Virus record (IMG/VR): IMGVR_UViG_3300007363_000106
Location: 1 to 23,344 of that record
Strand: one strand, 5' to 3'
Length of the DNA stretch: 23,344 nt
Source of the DNA: a virus
Shown here: positions 14,267 through 21,491 of the stretch, piece by piece
How the letters are laid out: the number at the start of each line of letters is the position of its first letter
Position numbering within the stretch: the first letter of the stretch is position 1
Position numbers and translations under genes: made by a program
The notes under the pieces: generated by a model
Databases searched by the model: none
The model's input: only the letters and a program-made list of their open reading frames with translations
Told to the model about the DNA's origin: nothing

Positions 14267-16185
14267 TGAAAGCCAAGATCGAAACCGCGCGGAAGGCTGG
14301 ATATTCTGACGAAGAGATTCGGCAGTTCTTGCTTTCGCAGCCCGCCACGGCAAAGGCTCGCGAAGCTGGATATTCTGACTCCGAGATCATGGCGCATTTC
14401 GGTCTGACCCCCGCAGAGGCGTTACCAGGACCGCGAGAGATTGAGACGCTGCCCGAACAGGCGGCGGGGTTTGTCGGGTCGATGATCGGCAATATACCCG
14501 AAAGCACGCTAAAGTTTGCCCAAGGCGTCTATGAAACTGCGGCGCATCCTATCCAGACTGCCGAAGCTCTTGGCGCGGCGGCTCTTAGCCCTGTTCAGAC
14601 CGCTAAGTCTTTAGCCGGGTACGCTGTCGAGCGCTACGGTTCTCCGGCAAAGGCGCTGGAGACGCTGCGCACGGACCCGGTTGGTTTGCTGGCGGACATT
14701 TCTACCGTTGCGGGCGGCGCGGGCGCGGCGCTTCGCCGGCCGGGCCTACGGCAGATTTCACAGGCTATATCTCCCGCTAACGCGATGGCCGCCGTTGCGC
14801 AGGCTCCGTTCGCGGTCGCTGCGCCGGCGTATGAGTTTGCGCGGAACGCCATGGCCCCTCGTTACGCCACCTATCTTGAGGCGGTCGAAGGCCGCGGGCC
14901 GGAGATCGTCCAAGCGCTCCGTAGCCCGGCCGCGGAACTTGTGCCCGGCTCCCTGCCGACGGCTGCGCAGGCCGCGGTCCCGGTCGGCTCCGCGCGGTTT
15001 GCGCAGCTTGGCGCGAGCGCGGCCGAGGTGCTGCCCACTGAATTTATGGAGCGCGCCAAGGAACAGGCCGCCGCGCGGTTGGCTCAGATACGAACCGTTG
15101 GCGGCACGGAAGCCGGTCTTGAGGCGGCTAAAACGGCGCGCGCTAAAGAGGCGGGTAAGCTCTACAAGGCGGCCGAAGCTGGACCGCCAGTTACTGAAGC
15201 GCCGGAATTTACCGAACTGTTGTCGCGGCCGTCTATGGACAAGGCGCTATCCCGCGCGGCGGAACTGTCTGCCGAGCGCGGTCAGACGTTCCAGATCGGC
15301 AAGACCGCGCCCGAACAGACTGTTGCGTCTCCTATTCTTGGGCCGTCTGGCGAACCGTTGACAACGACGATTCCGGCTACACAAGCAAAATATCCTGTTG
15401 CCAGCCTGCATAACCTTAAACTGGCGATGGATGACCTCATTCGTAACCCGGAGCGTTTTGGAATCGGCGCGTCTGAAGCCGCTGCTATAGCCAAAACGCG
15501 CGGCGAATTTCTCGGGTTTTTGAAACAAAAGTCGCCGCTGTATGAAGCAGCGCGCGGCGAGTTTGCCAAGCGTTCGGGGCCAATTAACCGTATGGAAATT
15601 GGCCAGTATCTTGAGTCTAAACTGTTGTCGCCGCTGGCCGAAGACGCGCCGCAACGCGCGGGCGTCTTCTCTACCGCGGTCGAACAAGCGCCGACTACGA
15701 TCAAACGGTCGCTTGAGGGCGCACCGCGGTATGAGAAACTGTCCGACGTGCTGACGCCTGACGAGGTGCGTAAGGTAGACGCTATTCGCGCCGATTTGGC
15801 GCGCGAGGCGGAAGCCAGCCGTATGGCCCGCGCGGCGGCGACTGCCGGCCCCGAGGCCGGTCGTGCCGTGCAGCTTCCGCGGGCTAATCTTATGGACCGC
15901 GTTTTCAACGTGGCGAATAAGGTCATAAGCTCTCTGGAGCGTAAGATCGACCGCCGGCTCGCCATCCAGATCGCAACCGAGATGCTGGACCCGCAACAGG
16001 CCGCGCAAGTGATTGAAGACGCTGTTGCTTACGCGGAGAAGAGCAAGGCGACTGGCACAAAGATACGCGAAAAAGGCCGCGAGGTGCGGGCAGACATCCG
16101 CAAATATTCACCTGAAATCTCGGCCGCCGTCACCGTTCAGAATGCGTTGGGGGGCGGCGAAAACAGAAACGCGATGGCCCGATGA
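14266..16185 (+). CDS. Large internal / ejection protein with GYSDxEI repeats
   Basis: This 639-aa protein starts at the ATG overlapping the upstream stop. The N-terminus has two copies, 23 residues apart, of a short helix motif (AxKAGYSDEEIRQFL at residues 8-22; AREAGYSDSEIMAHF at 31-45), a motif I associate with phage internal proteins. Residues 60-210 alternate Ala-rich helices and hydrophobic stretches (ANAMAAVAQAPFAVAAPAYEF) that might insert in a membrane during ejection. The rest is helical and ends in a charged segment. The position matches P22 gp16-type ejection proteins. No lysozyme or protease motif is evident. Confidence 0.75.
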   Translation: MKAKIETARKAGYSDEEIRQFLLSQPATAKAREAGYSDSEIMAHFGLTPAEALPGPREIETLPEQAAGFVGSMIGNIPESTLKFAQGVYETAAHPIQTAEALGAAALSPVQTAKSLAGYAVERYGSPAKALETLRTDPVGLLADISTVAGGAGAALRRPGLRQISQAISPANAMAAVAQAPFAVAAPAYEFARNAMAPRYATYLEAVEGRGPEIVQALRSPAAELVPGSLPTAAQAAVPVGSARFAQLGASAAEVLPTEFMERAKEQAAARLAQIRTVGGTEAGLEAAKTARAKEAGKLYKAAEAGPPVTEAPEFTELLSRPSMDKALSRAAELSAERGQTFQIGKTAPEQTVASPILGPSGEPLTTTIPATQAKYPVASLHNLKLAMDDLIRNPERFGIGASEAAAIAKTRGEFLGFLKQKSPLYEAARGEFAKRSGPINRMEIGQYLESKLLSPLAEDAPQRAGVFSTAVEQAPTTIKRSLEGAPRYEKLSDVLTPDEVRKVDAIRADLAREAEASRMARAAATAGPEAGRAVQLPRANLMDRVFNVANKVISSLERKIDRRLAIQIATEMLDPQQAAQVIEDAVAYAEKSKATGTKIREKGREVRADIRKYSPEISAAVTVQNALGGGENRNAMAR

Positions 16186-16550
16186 CCAAGTTCAACACGA
16201 CCAGCATCCGCCGCATGAGCGGCGTTGACCCCCGCCTCGTAGCGGTGATGAAGGCGGCGCGGGAGACGATCCCGTTCGAGATCACGGAGGGGCTCCGCAC
16301 TCGCGAGCGCCAGCGCTACCTTGTCAGCACGGGCAAGAGCCGCACGATGAACTCATACCATCTGCGCGGCAAGGCCGTAGACGTGGTGGCTACGCCAGGC
16401 GGCAAGGTTTCGTGGAATCTGGCCGATTACCGAGCTATCAATGCGGCCGTGCAAAAGGCCGCCAAAGCCGCCGGCGTCACAGTCACTTGGGGCGGTTCGT
16501 GGAAATCCATTGTGGACGGGCCACATTTCCAATTGGAAAACCAGCCATGA
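16182..16550 (+). CDS. Endolysin, peptidase M15 (L-alanoyl-D-glutamate or D-Ala-D-Ala type)
   Basis: The product is 122 aa and overlaps the previous gene by ATGA. The SYHLRGKAVDVVA motif gives zinc ligands H60 and D67. The C-terminal WGGSWKSIVDGPHFQL gives D112 (probable catalytic base) and ligand H115. Order and spacing match M15C phage endolysins such as that of T5. It would cut peptide cross-links of peptidoglycan. There is no signal peptide, so export would rely on a holin, for which several small membrane genes follow immediately. Confidence 0.92.
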   Translation: MTKFNTTSIRRMSGVDPRLVAVMKAARETIPFEITEGLRTRERQRYLVSTGKSRTMNSYHLRGKAVDVVATPGGKVSWNLADYRAINAAVQKAAKAAGVTVTWGGSWKSIVDGPHFQLENQP

Positions 16551-16795
16551 GCAGCATCAAGATTGTCGGCATTCTCTTCGCCAGCGTCATTGCGCTGTTC
16601 TCGGCGCTGTTCGGCGTCGCCAGCACGATGTCGCTTGGCACGTCTGACCCCAGAGAACGCCGCGACGCCACTGTCTCGGCCTTCTGGTCGATGCTGACGC
16701 TTGCCGTATGCGCCGCTGTTATCGTCTCGCTTGCGGGCTGCTCGACCGTCGCCAAGTGCGTTGTCCTCGACAATACTTCGACCCCCTGCCGATAG
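16547..16795 (+). CDS. Small two-span membrane protein, holin candidate
   Basis: ATG 16547 overlaps the endolysin stop (ATGA). The product is 82 aa with two hydrophobic spans: about 4-27 (IKIVGILFASVIALFSALFG) and about 45-63 (FWSMLTLAVCAAVIVSLAGC), joined by a charged loop (DPRERRD). Size, topology and place right after the endolysin suggest a holin. The sequence SLAGCS after the second span could act as a lipobox, but its position deep in the protein argues against a simple lipoprotein. The same frame is open further upstream, but the ribosome-coupled start is clearer. Confidence 0.72.
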   Translation: MSSIKIVGILFASVIALFSALFGVASTMSLGTSDPRERRDATVSAFWSMLTLAVCAAVIVSLAGCSTVAKCVVLDNTSTPCR

Positions 16796-16807
16796 GAGAA
16801 GCACAAG

Positions 16808-16978
16808 ATGAAGAACTGGATGACGACTGTTCCTGGCGTTCTGGCCCTGCTCGGCGTGCTTTGGAACGCATGGCAGACGAAGACGCTCAACTTCGCCGAT
16901 CTACAGGGCGCGCTCATTGGAATTGGCCTTATAGCGGCCAAGGACTGGAATGTTACCGGCGGCGACAGGCAACAGTGA
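16808..16978 (+). CDS. Small hydrophobic lysis-cassette protein
   Basis: The product is 56 aa, with AGGAG 8-10 nt before ATG 16808. The sequence MKNWMTTVPGVLALLGVLWNAW followed by DLQGALIGIGLIAAKDWNVTGG has two short hydrophobic stretches and ends DRQQ. The ending GLIAAKDWNVTGG is common in small proteins next to phage lysis genes. It may be a second holin, antiholin or membrane-anchored accessory factor. Its stop overlaps the next start (TGATG). Confidence 0.7.
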   Translation: MKNWMTTVPGVLALLGVLWNAWQTKTLNFADLQGALIGIGLIAAKDWNVTGGDRQQ

Positions 16979-17094
16979 TGATGCATCCCGATCACTTCGG
17001 CATGATCTGCATTATGATCCTTGCAGGTCTGGCGGCGGCGGCCGGGGCGCATTTGGCTAAGCTAGGACTGCACCTATGGTCGCATCTCTATTAA
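16978..17094 (+). CDS. 38-aa single-span membrane peptide
   Basis: ATG 16978 overlaps the upstream TGA, with a second ATG directly after it. The peptide reads MMHPDHFGMICIMILAGLAA and continues to HLWSHLY, with one hydrophobic span (about residues 9-24) and His-rich ends. It ends at TAA 17092-17094 and overlaps the Rz-like gene by 19 nt. It lies in the tight overlapping chain of the lysis cassette, which supports real translation. The function is unknown; a small holin or regulator is possible. Confidence 0.55.
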   Translation: MMHPDHFGMICIMILAGLAAAAGAHLAKLGLHLWSHLY

Positions 17095-17312
17095 GCCTTG
17101 TTAGCGGGTTGTTTGCGCTCGCGGGCAAGGTTTTTGAATGGCTTTATGCAAGGCAACTGATCGATGCGGGAAAGACACAACAGCAACTCAAAGAGTTGTC
17201 GGCGCAGGTCAGGGACGCTCGCGTGGCCGTTGCCGCCCGTGAAGCTATTCGCGCTACTCTTGCCACTGATCCTAACAGCGTGTCAGACGACGACGGATTC
17301 CGCCGCGACTAA
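17076..17312 (+). CDS. Rz-like inner-membrane spanin
   Basis: The product is 78 aa. Residues 3-19 are one hydrophobic N-terminal span (ASLLSLVSGLFALAGKVF). A charged coiled coil follows (QQQLKELSAQVRDARVAVAA), and then the ending SVSDDDGFRRD, a C-terminus typical of Rz-like proteins of alphaproteobacterial phages. It would anchor in the inner membrane and cross the periplasm to meet the lipoprotein partner encoded in the overlapping +1 frame. Together they fuse or disrupt the outer membrane in the last step of lysis. Confidence 0.82.
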   Translation: MVASLLSLVSGLFALAGKVFEWLYARQLIDAGKTQQQLKELSAQVRDARVAVAAREAIRATLATDPNSVSDDDGFRRD

Positions 17313-17433
17313 CTCGTTCTGTTCGGCGGCAAGAGCCATCTACTGGTCAAAGCACGACACCAAGCCTACTATTGCTCAGATCAAGGAACATAATGCGGTC
17401 GGCGTTGCGCTGCGCTGTGGATGGGGGAAATAA
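17239..17433 (+). CDS. Rz1-like outer-membrane spanin lipoprotein
   Basis: I chose GTG 17239 because it yields a compact lipoprotein signal, MKLFALLLPLILTACQ, with lipobox LTAC. An ATG at 17164 in the same frame would add 25 basic residues ahead of the signal. The mature part (TTTDSAATNSFCSAARAIYW ... TIAQIKEHNAVGVALRCGW) fits the short o-spanins of alphaproteobacterial phages. The first 74 nt lie within the Rz gene in another frame, the classic nested Rz/Rz1 layout. The stop overlaps the next start (TAATG). Confidence 0.82.
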   Translation: MKLFALLLPLILTACQTTTDSAATNSFCSAARAIYWSKHDTKPTIAQIKEHNAVGVALRCGWGK

Positions 17434-17744
17434 TGCCGGACGCTTCAAGAGAGTGCGAGATCATACTGGATCAACTGCGCCAGATCAGAGACATGCACAT
17501 TGAGCATAGCGCGGCGGATAAAGTCGAGATTCAGCATATCAAGTCGTCACTGGCGCGGATCGAAGCAATTGAAGCGGCTATTGATGACCTGAAACTGGGC
17601 GACGCGCGCCACGCCGGGCAAATTGACGGTGTAAATTGGGCTCTGGCCAAGATCGGCGCTCTTGTTGTGGCGTTGTTCGGGGCTATTGGTTGGCTGGCCA
17701 CAGGCGGTCGTTGGGAGTGGGTTAAAGAAAATGTTTTGCGGTGA
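17433..17744 (+). CDS. Coiled coil plus C-terminal membrane span protein, lysis cassette
   Basis: The product is 103 aa from ATG 17433 overlapping the Rz1 stop; an ATG at 17421 is an alternative. Residues 1-60 are a charged helical coiled coil (ECEIILDQLRQIRDMHIEHS, SSLARIEAIEAAIDDLKL). Residues 70-90 are one hydrophobic segment (ALAKIGALVVALFGAIGWLA) before a short WEWVKENVLR tail. The layout resembles XhlA-type haemolysin or holin partner proteins. It closes the lysis cassette and is followed by a strong hairpin. Confidence 0.75.
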   Translation: MPDASRECEIILDQLRQIRDMHIEHSAADKVEIQHIKSSLARIEAIEAAIDDLKLGDARHAGQIDGVNWALAKIGALVVALFGAIGWLATGGRWEWVKENVLR

Positions 17745-17746
17745 CA

Positions 17747-17764
17747 GCGGGGGCTAACCCCCGC
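17747..17764 (+). terminator. Hairpin between convergent lysis and replication operons
   Basis: GCGGGGG (17747-17753) pairs perfectly with CCCCCGC (17758-17764) over a CTAA loop, in the 30-nt gap between convergent genes. There is no U-run on either side, so it is a poor textbook terminator. Its symmetry and place still suggest it marks the end of both transcripts. Confidence 0.55.
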
Positions 17765-17774
17765 CGTTCGCAGA

Positions 17775-18143
17775 TCAAAAAATCTCCGCAAGATCGACCA
17801 GCTTCTCGGCCATCACCTTCGCGGGCTTACGATCCGCCTTCTTCTTATACTCGATATGTTCCGCGCCAGCCTTCGACGCCATGTAGTCGTCAGCAAACGT
17901 CGCGGCAAACAGTTCGTAGTTCACCGCGTCAATATGGCTATCAAGGTGCGCCGGCGACGCAAAGGCGCGGGCGTTCTTGACGCAAGCCAGAATGACGGCA
18001 ATCTCGTATGGATGGAACTCTCGGCCTAGCCGCAGAGACGCAAGATCAGCCGTAAGCTGGAAATTGTTTTCAATTCCGCCGTAGCCTTCACCCCGCGCGC
18101 TAATGATATTGGCGGCTTGGTTAAGCAGTTCATGAGGGTTCAT
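17775..18143 (-). CDS. DUF6378-like phage protein
   Basis: The product is 122 aa. The pattern of ARGEGYGGIENNFQLTADL followed by YEIAVILACVKNARAFASPA and HLDSHIDAVNYELFAATFAD matches the DUF6378 type of phage protein (RGxxYGxxxxNF ... KxAR ... DxxxDxxxY), whose activity is not known to me. The C-terminus is a Lys-rich tail. It is the last gene of the - strand operon and overlaps the preceding small gene by 14 nt. Confidence 0.75.
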   Translation of the reverse strand: MNPHELLNQAANIISARGEGYGGIENNFQLTADLASLRLGREFHPYEIAVILACVKNARAFASPAHLDSHIDAVNYELFAATFADDYMASKAGAEHIEYKKKADRKPAKVMAEKLVDLAEIF

Positions 18144-18330
18144 TTATAAGCTCCGTAAGTTCCGCGCGTTCGCGTAACATGCGCAGCACCGTGTAGCGTT
18201 GGTGCAGTCGCACTAAGACGGTCGAGCGCCGCGCGTTGCGCTTTTCGTCTTCCAAAAGGTCCAAGACCTCTTGTTCGGTAAGATCGGCCAGCCGATCATT
18301 AAGCTCAATCCAGGTTAGATAGTTCGGCAA
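18130..18330 (-). CDS. Small helical hypothetical protein
   Basis: The product is 66 aa, almost wholly helical, acidic and then basic (LTWIELNDRLADLTEQEVLD, RNARRSTVLVRLHQRYTVLR). It overlaps the helicase end by 26 nt and the next gene by 14 nt, so it is translated within a tight operon. The pattern WxxLNDxLxxLTExEVxxLLxxE recalls small phage proteins encoded beside helicase or primase genes. It may be a helicase partner. No further identification is possible. Confidence 0.72.
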   Translation of the reverse strand: MPNYLTWIELNDRLADLTEQEVLDLLEDEKRNARRSTVLVRLHQRYTVLRMLRERAELTELINEPS

Positions 18331-19588
18331 GTGCCAACTCCGCTAAAGATTTCTTGTCGTGTAACGCGCTGAATATGCGCTCGTCAATAGTTTTATTACA
18401 CATCAGGACATAACACCAGACATCTTTGGTCTGTCCGCTGCGATGCAGACGGCCGACCGTTTGCTCGAATAGCTCCAGCGACCACGGCAGGGACAGGAAC
18501 ACGATCTTGTTGCCGCCGTATTGGAGGTTCAGCCCGTGACCGGCGCTCTTTGGGTGGATGGCCAACAGTTCTATTTCGCCTTTGTTCCAGCGCTCAACAG
18601 CGTCGGGCTCGTCAATTGTGCTGACGTTAAACTGGCGCTGAAGCTCCGCTAATTCTTCCTTGTAGTTGTAGACGATGATGGTGTTATCGTGCTGGTTTTC
18701 ATCGAGGATGTCTTGGAGGGTGTCGAACTTTTGACGCCCGAACCATCTAGCGTTGCCTTCAGGACCATAAGCGAAGCCGGAGGTAAGCTGCTGAAGTTTG
18801 TTTGTAAGAGCAGCCGCCGTCGGAGCGGTGATCTCCTCATGCACGTAGTCCTTCTTCATCGCCTCATAAGGCGCGCGGTCGTCTAGCTCGCATCGCATCT
18901 CAACGACATGCAGCGGCGGCAGCTTGTCCTTATACTCGCCAGGCTCCAGCACATAAGTCGCGGGCTTGATCGCGTCCATGACCTTGGGTAGCGCGCCCGG
19001 CAACGGCGACCACTCGCCGTAGTCACGATTGACGCAGTAGAAGTATTGTTGCAGGAACGCGCCCTTGGACCGCCCAAGTAGTGTCTGGTCTATGACCTTG
19101 CACTGGCCGAATACGTCTTCTAAGCCGTTCGACGTAAACGATCCGGTCAAGCCCCACCTGATTTCAAACTGATCCAGTATCTTCATCAGATGCTTGAACC
19201 GTTTGCCGCTGGGGTTCTTAAGCCGCGTCAGTTCGTCAAAGACAACGCCATCGAAGTCCTTGGTATCTATCGACGGGATGTTGTCGTAGTTGGTGACGAC
19301 TATATCGGCGTCGGACTCAAACGCTTTTTTGCGTTGCGCCGGCGTGCCGACTGCAACGGCTATCTTGAACTCAGGGCACCATTTCTGCGCCTCGACCGGC
19401 CAGACGGACAGACAGACGCGCTTGGGCGCGAGGACCAGCCAACGGTCGCAATACCCGCGCACGGTCAATTCAGTCATGGCCGTAAGCGTGATTGCCGTCT
19501 TGCCCGCGCCAACCGGCGCTAGGATCATTGCCCGATCATGGGCGAAGAGGAAATCGGCGGCAATGTGCTGGTATGGGCGCAAATCCAT
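18305..19588 (-). CDS. SNF2-like superfamily 2 helicase
   Basis: This protein has 427 aa. Residues 3-12 are a Q-like start (LRPYQHIAAD). The Walker A is PVGAGKT (25-31), motif II DELT (118-121) and motif III LTGS (147-150; most relatives have LTGTP). The C-terminal lobe has SAGHGLNLQYGG and motif VI QTVGRLHRSGQ (376-386). This is the compact phage SNF2/DEXD helicase often found beside a VRR-NUC nuclease, in phage replication or recombination modules. The first 64 nt overlap the VRR-NUC gene. Its role in unwinding or fork remodelling is inferred from the family. Confidence 0.9.
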   Translation of the reverse strand: MDLRPYQHIAADFLFAHDRAMILAPVGAGKTAITLTAMTELTVRGYCDRWLVLAPKRVCLSVWPVEAQKWCPEFKIAVAVGTPAQRKKAFESDADIVVTNYDNIPSIDTKDFDGVVFDELTRLKNPSGKRFKHLMKILDQFEIRWGLTGSFTSNGLEDVFGQCKVIDQTLLGRSKGAFLQQYFYCVNRDYGEWSPLPGALPKVMDAIKPATYVLEPGEYKDKLPPLHVVEMRCELDDRAPYEAMKKDYVHEEITAPTAAALTNKLQQLTSGFAYGPEGNARWFGRQKFDTLQDILDENQHDNTIIVYNYKEELAELQRQFNVSTIDEPDAVERWNKGEIELLAIHPKSAGHGLNLQYGGNKIVFLSLPWSLELFEQTVGRLHRSGQTKDVWCYVLMCNKTIDERIFSALHDKKSLAELALAELSNLD

Positions 19589-19848
19589 CTATCAACGTCC
19601 TCTTTAGACCATAAGCAGGCGTAGTTCTGGTTCATTTCGCGCATGTCAGACGCAAAGCGTTGTTGCAGCGGCGATAACTTGCCGCCGGGGCGCTTTAGCT
19701 CGACAAAGTGCGTTGACCCGTCCGCGAAGCAGACAACGCGGTCACTCACGCCGCGATTCGACGGCGAGACAAACTTATATGCTTTGCCGCCAACGGCTTG
19801 CACACATTTGACGAAATAACGCTCTATGTCCCGCTCCAGATCACTCAT
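19525..19848 (-). CDS. VRR-NUC domain nuclease
   Basis: The product is 107 aa from ATG 19848 (MSDLERDIERYFVKCVQ); the frame is open 16 codons further upstream, but this start overlaps the HNH stop as ATGAGTGA. The catalytic PD-(D/E)XK core is visible as NRGVSDRVVCFADG followed by THFVELKRPGGKLSPLQQRF (E and K of VELK, Q of LxxxQ). VRR-NUC proteins are structure-specific nucleases related to FAN1. In phages they pair with SNF2 helicases, as here. The last 20 residues overlap the helicase N-terminus in another frame. Confidence 0.88.
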   Translation of the reverse strand: MSDLERDIERYFVKCVQAVGGKAYKFVSPSNRGVSDRVVCFADGSTHFVELKRPGGKLSPLQQRFASDMREMNQNYACLWSKEDVDRWICAHTSTLPPISSSPMIGQ

Positions 19849-20317
19849 GGCGCGCAAATTCCCCATGATATTTATCGTGCTGTTCAGAGGCGACAAATTT
19901 GGCTAAGTCTAGGTCGTCAAAAAATCCTATGTGTTGCTGTTTACTGTGTGGCCGGCTTACAATAACGCGCCATTTAGCAGCTTTCTTATCCCACCGGACA
20001 TTTTTAGCCCCGCTTATATTATCGCGCCTGACTTTACGATTATGCTGATTTTGTTCTCGCGTTGCAGCGCGTAAATTTTCAATTTTGTTGTTAGTTTTAT
20101 CGCCGTCAATGTGGTCAACAAACGTCGGTGTATGACCGTGAAACATGAGGTAAATCAGTCTGTGGGCCTGATATTTTTTACCGTTTATGTTGACGCGCCA
20201 ATAACCAGTATTGGCAAGCCCGCCGGCAAGCGGCTTGTGACCTTTGCGAGTCTGTCGGTATATTAACTGTCCGTCTTCATACGCAAAAAGATCAATGACT
20301 TGTTGTTGAGTCAACAT
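19841..20317 (-). CDS. HNH-AP2 homing endonuclease at the head of the replication operon
   Basis: The product is 158 aa, with AGGAG 7 nt before the ATG. Residues 52-93 are an HNH_3 core (HRLIYLMFHG, VDHIDGDKTNN at 67-77, NLRAATREQNQHN). Residues 100-140 are an AP2-type DNA-binding domain (GAKNVRWDKKAAKWRVIV, GFFDDLDLAK). HNH-AP2 is a common free-standing phage homing endonuclease. It is AT-richer than its neighbours. Unlike the 7.3-kb element it lies in sense with the operon, overlaps VRR-NUC by 8 nt, and so may feed its translation. Confidence 0.9.
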   Translation of the reverse strand: MLTQQQVIDLFAYEDGQLIYRQTRKGHKPLAGGLANTGYWRVNINGKKYQAHRLIYLMFHGHTPTFVDHIDGDKTNNKIENLRAATREQNQHNRKVRRDNISGAKNVRWDKKAAKWRVIVSRPHSKQQHIGFFDDLDLAKFVASEQHDKYHGEFARHE

Positions 20318-20343
20318 GTTTTTGCTCCTGTCGTCAAAAAATG

Positions 20344-20372
20344 TCTAGCATGGCGCGCGAATCAGTGCTAGA
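20344..20372. promoter_or_regulatory. Inverted repeat in the divergent intergenic region
   Basis: TCTAGCA (20344-20350) and TGCTAGA (20366-20372) form a perfect 7-bp inverted repeat with a 15-bp centre, in the 85-bp gap between the divergent replication and early operons. It could be an operator; a T-run (20376-20381) follows it, so a weak terminator is also possible. No convincing -35/-10 pair could be assigned on either strand. Confidence 0.35.
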
Positions 20373-20402
20373 AGATTTTTTATGCAACGGTGAGGTATAG
20401 TC

Positions 20403-21491
20403 ATGTCACATTCCGCCATAGTAGGTGGGTCTACAGCTAAACGGTTAATTCGGTGTCCTGCGTCGCGTAAGCTGGTCGCCGAGATGCCGCCGCAACCGAC
20501 CAGCAAGCACGCTGAAGAGGGCTCGCGCCTCCACAACGCCATGCACATGATCCTGTCGCACGGCGACAGCGTCGAAGACTACGCAGACAATGAGAAGCTG
20601 ATCTTTGCGCTTGACGCGCTCGATCAGATAGACCCTGATAAGCGTCTTGAGTTCGCCACAGAGGTTAATGTTCACTTTGATGAGTTTCTTGCCGGAGTTT
20701 ACGGTAGTTGCGATCTCGTTGGCCGTGTGGATGGCCGTGCGGTAGTCCTCGACTGGAAGTTCGGGGATGGCGTCGCCGTAGACGTAGAAGAAAACGAGCA
20801 GCTTATGTTCTACACGGCCGCAGGGATGCGGACGAAGGAACTTGCTTGGGTTTTTGATGGCGTTGATGAGATTGAGCTTATCATCGTGCAGCCGCCGTAT
20901 GTGAAGCGCTGGACGACGACGAAGGCGCGCATCAAGGAGTTTGAACGCACGCTGTATGACGCCGTGCAGGCGTCGTTCAAGTCTGACCCGCCCTACGCTT
21001 CTGGCGACCACTGCCGTTGGTGCGCGGCCAAGCCTGTCTGTCCGCTATTGACCGGCAAGCTGGAGCGCGCCGTTGCGACGAAGATCAAGGCGATTGACAC
21101 AAGGAAACTGTCAGATGCTCTGGAAATGGCGGCGATTGCGGAAGATTGGGCGAAAGGCGTGCGTGAACTGGCCCAAACGATGCTGGAGAACAATGTCGCC
21201 GTCCCAGGATGGAAGCTCGTCCCCAAGCGCGCCACAAGACAATGGGCCGACGAGGGAAAAGCTAAAGACGCTTTTAGACAAATGGGACTTAATCCCGCGG
21301 AATTGATGGAACTGAAATCCCCGGCGCAGACAGAGAAAGTGTTGAAGAAGCACAAACTCAGACTGCCGGAAGATTTAACAGTCGCCATCTCGTCAGGTAA
21401 CACCCTCGCGCCGGAGAGCGATCCCCGGCCGGCGGTGTTGCAAATAGGTGGCGACATCCGTCGCGCCTTCTCTAAACTTGAGGTGAAGTAA
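20403..21491 (+). CDS. DUF2800 / Cas4-like PD-(D/E)XK nuclease
   Basis: The product is 362 aa. Nuclease core residues are visible: H44 in SRLHNAMH, D104 in GSCDLVGRVD, D117 and K119 in VLDWKFGDG, and Q133 in QLMFYTAAG. C18 together with C204, C207 and C213 (CRWCAAKPVC) suggests a Cas4/AddB-type iron-sulphur cluster. This family (DUF2800) sits in phage replication or recombination modules beside SNF2 and VRR-NUC proteins, as here, and probably resects DNA ends. The C-terminal 130 residues are helical with a possible DNA-binding role. It overlaps the next gene by one base. Confidence 0.88.
   Translation: MSHSAIVGGSTAKRLIRCPASRKLVAEMPPQPTSKHAEEGSRLHNAMHMILSHGDSVEDYADNEKLIFALDALDQIDPDKRLEFATEVNVHFDEFLAGVYGSCDLVGRVDGRAVVLDWKFGDGVAVDVEENEQLMFYTAAGMRTKELAWVFDGVDEIELIIVQPPYVKRWTTTKARIKEFERTLYDAVQASFKSDPPYASGDHCRWCAAKPVCPLLTGKLERAVATKIKAIDTRKLSDALEMAAIAEDWAKGVRELAQTMLENNVAVPGWKLVPKRATRQWADEGKAKDAFRQMGLNPAELMELKSPAQTEKVLKKHKLRLPEDLTVAISSGNTLAPESDPRPAVLQIGGDIRRAFSKLEVK

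Noticed and set aside
15247-16008. 253-aa and 227-aa open frames on the - strand opposite the 639-aa protein
   Set aside because: No domain or ribosome site; composition is typical of antisense reading of GC-rich coding DNA.
16708-17094. 128-aa + strand frame starting inside the holin candidate
   Set aside because: The first 90 residues are an Arg/Cys-rich out-of-frame reading of two coupled genes. Only the last 38 codons (from 16978) were kept as a gene.
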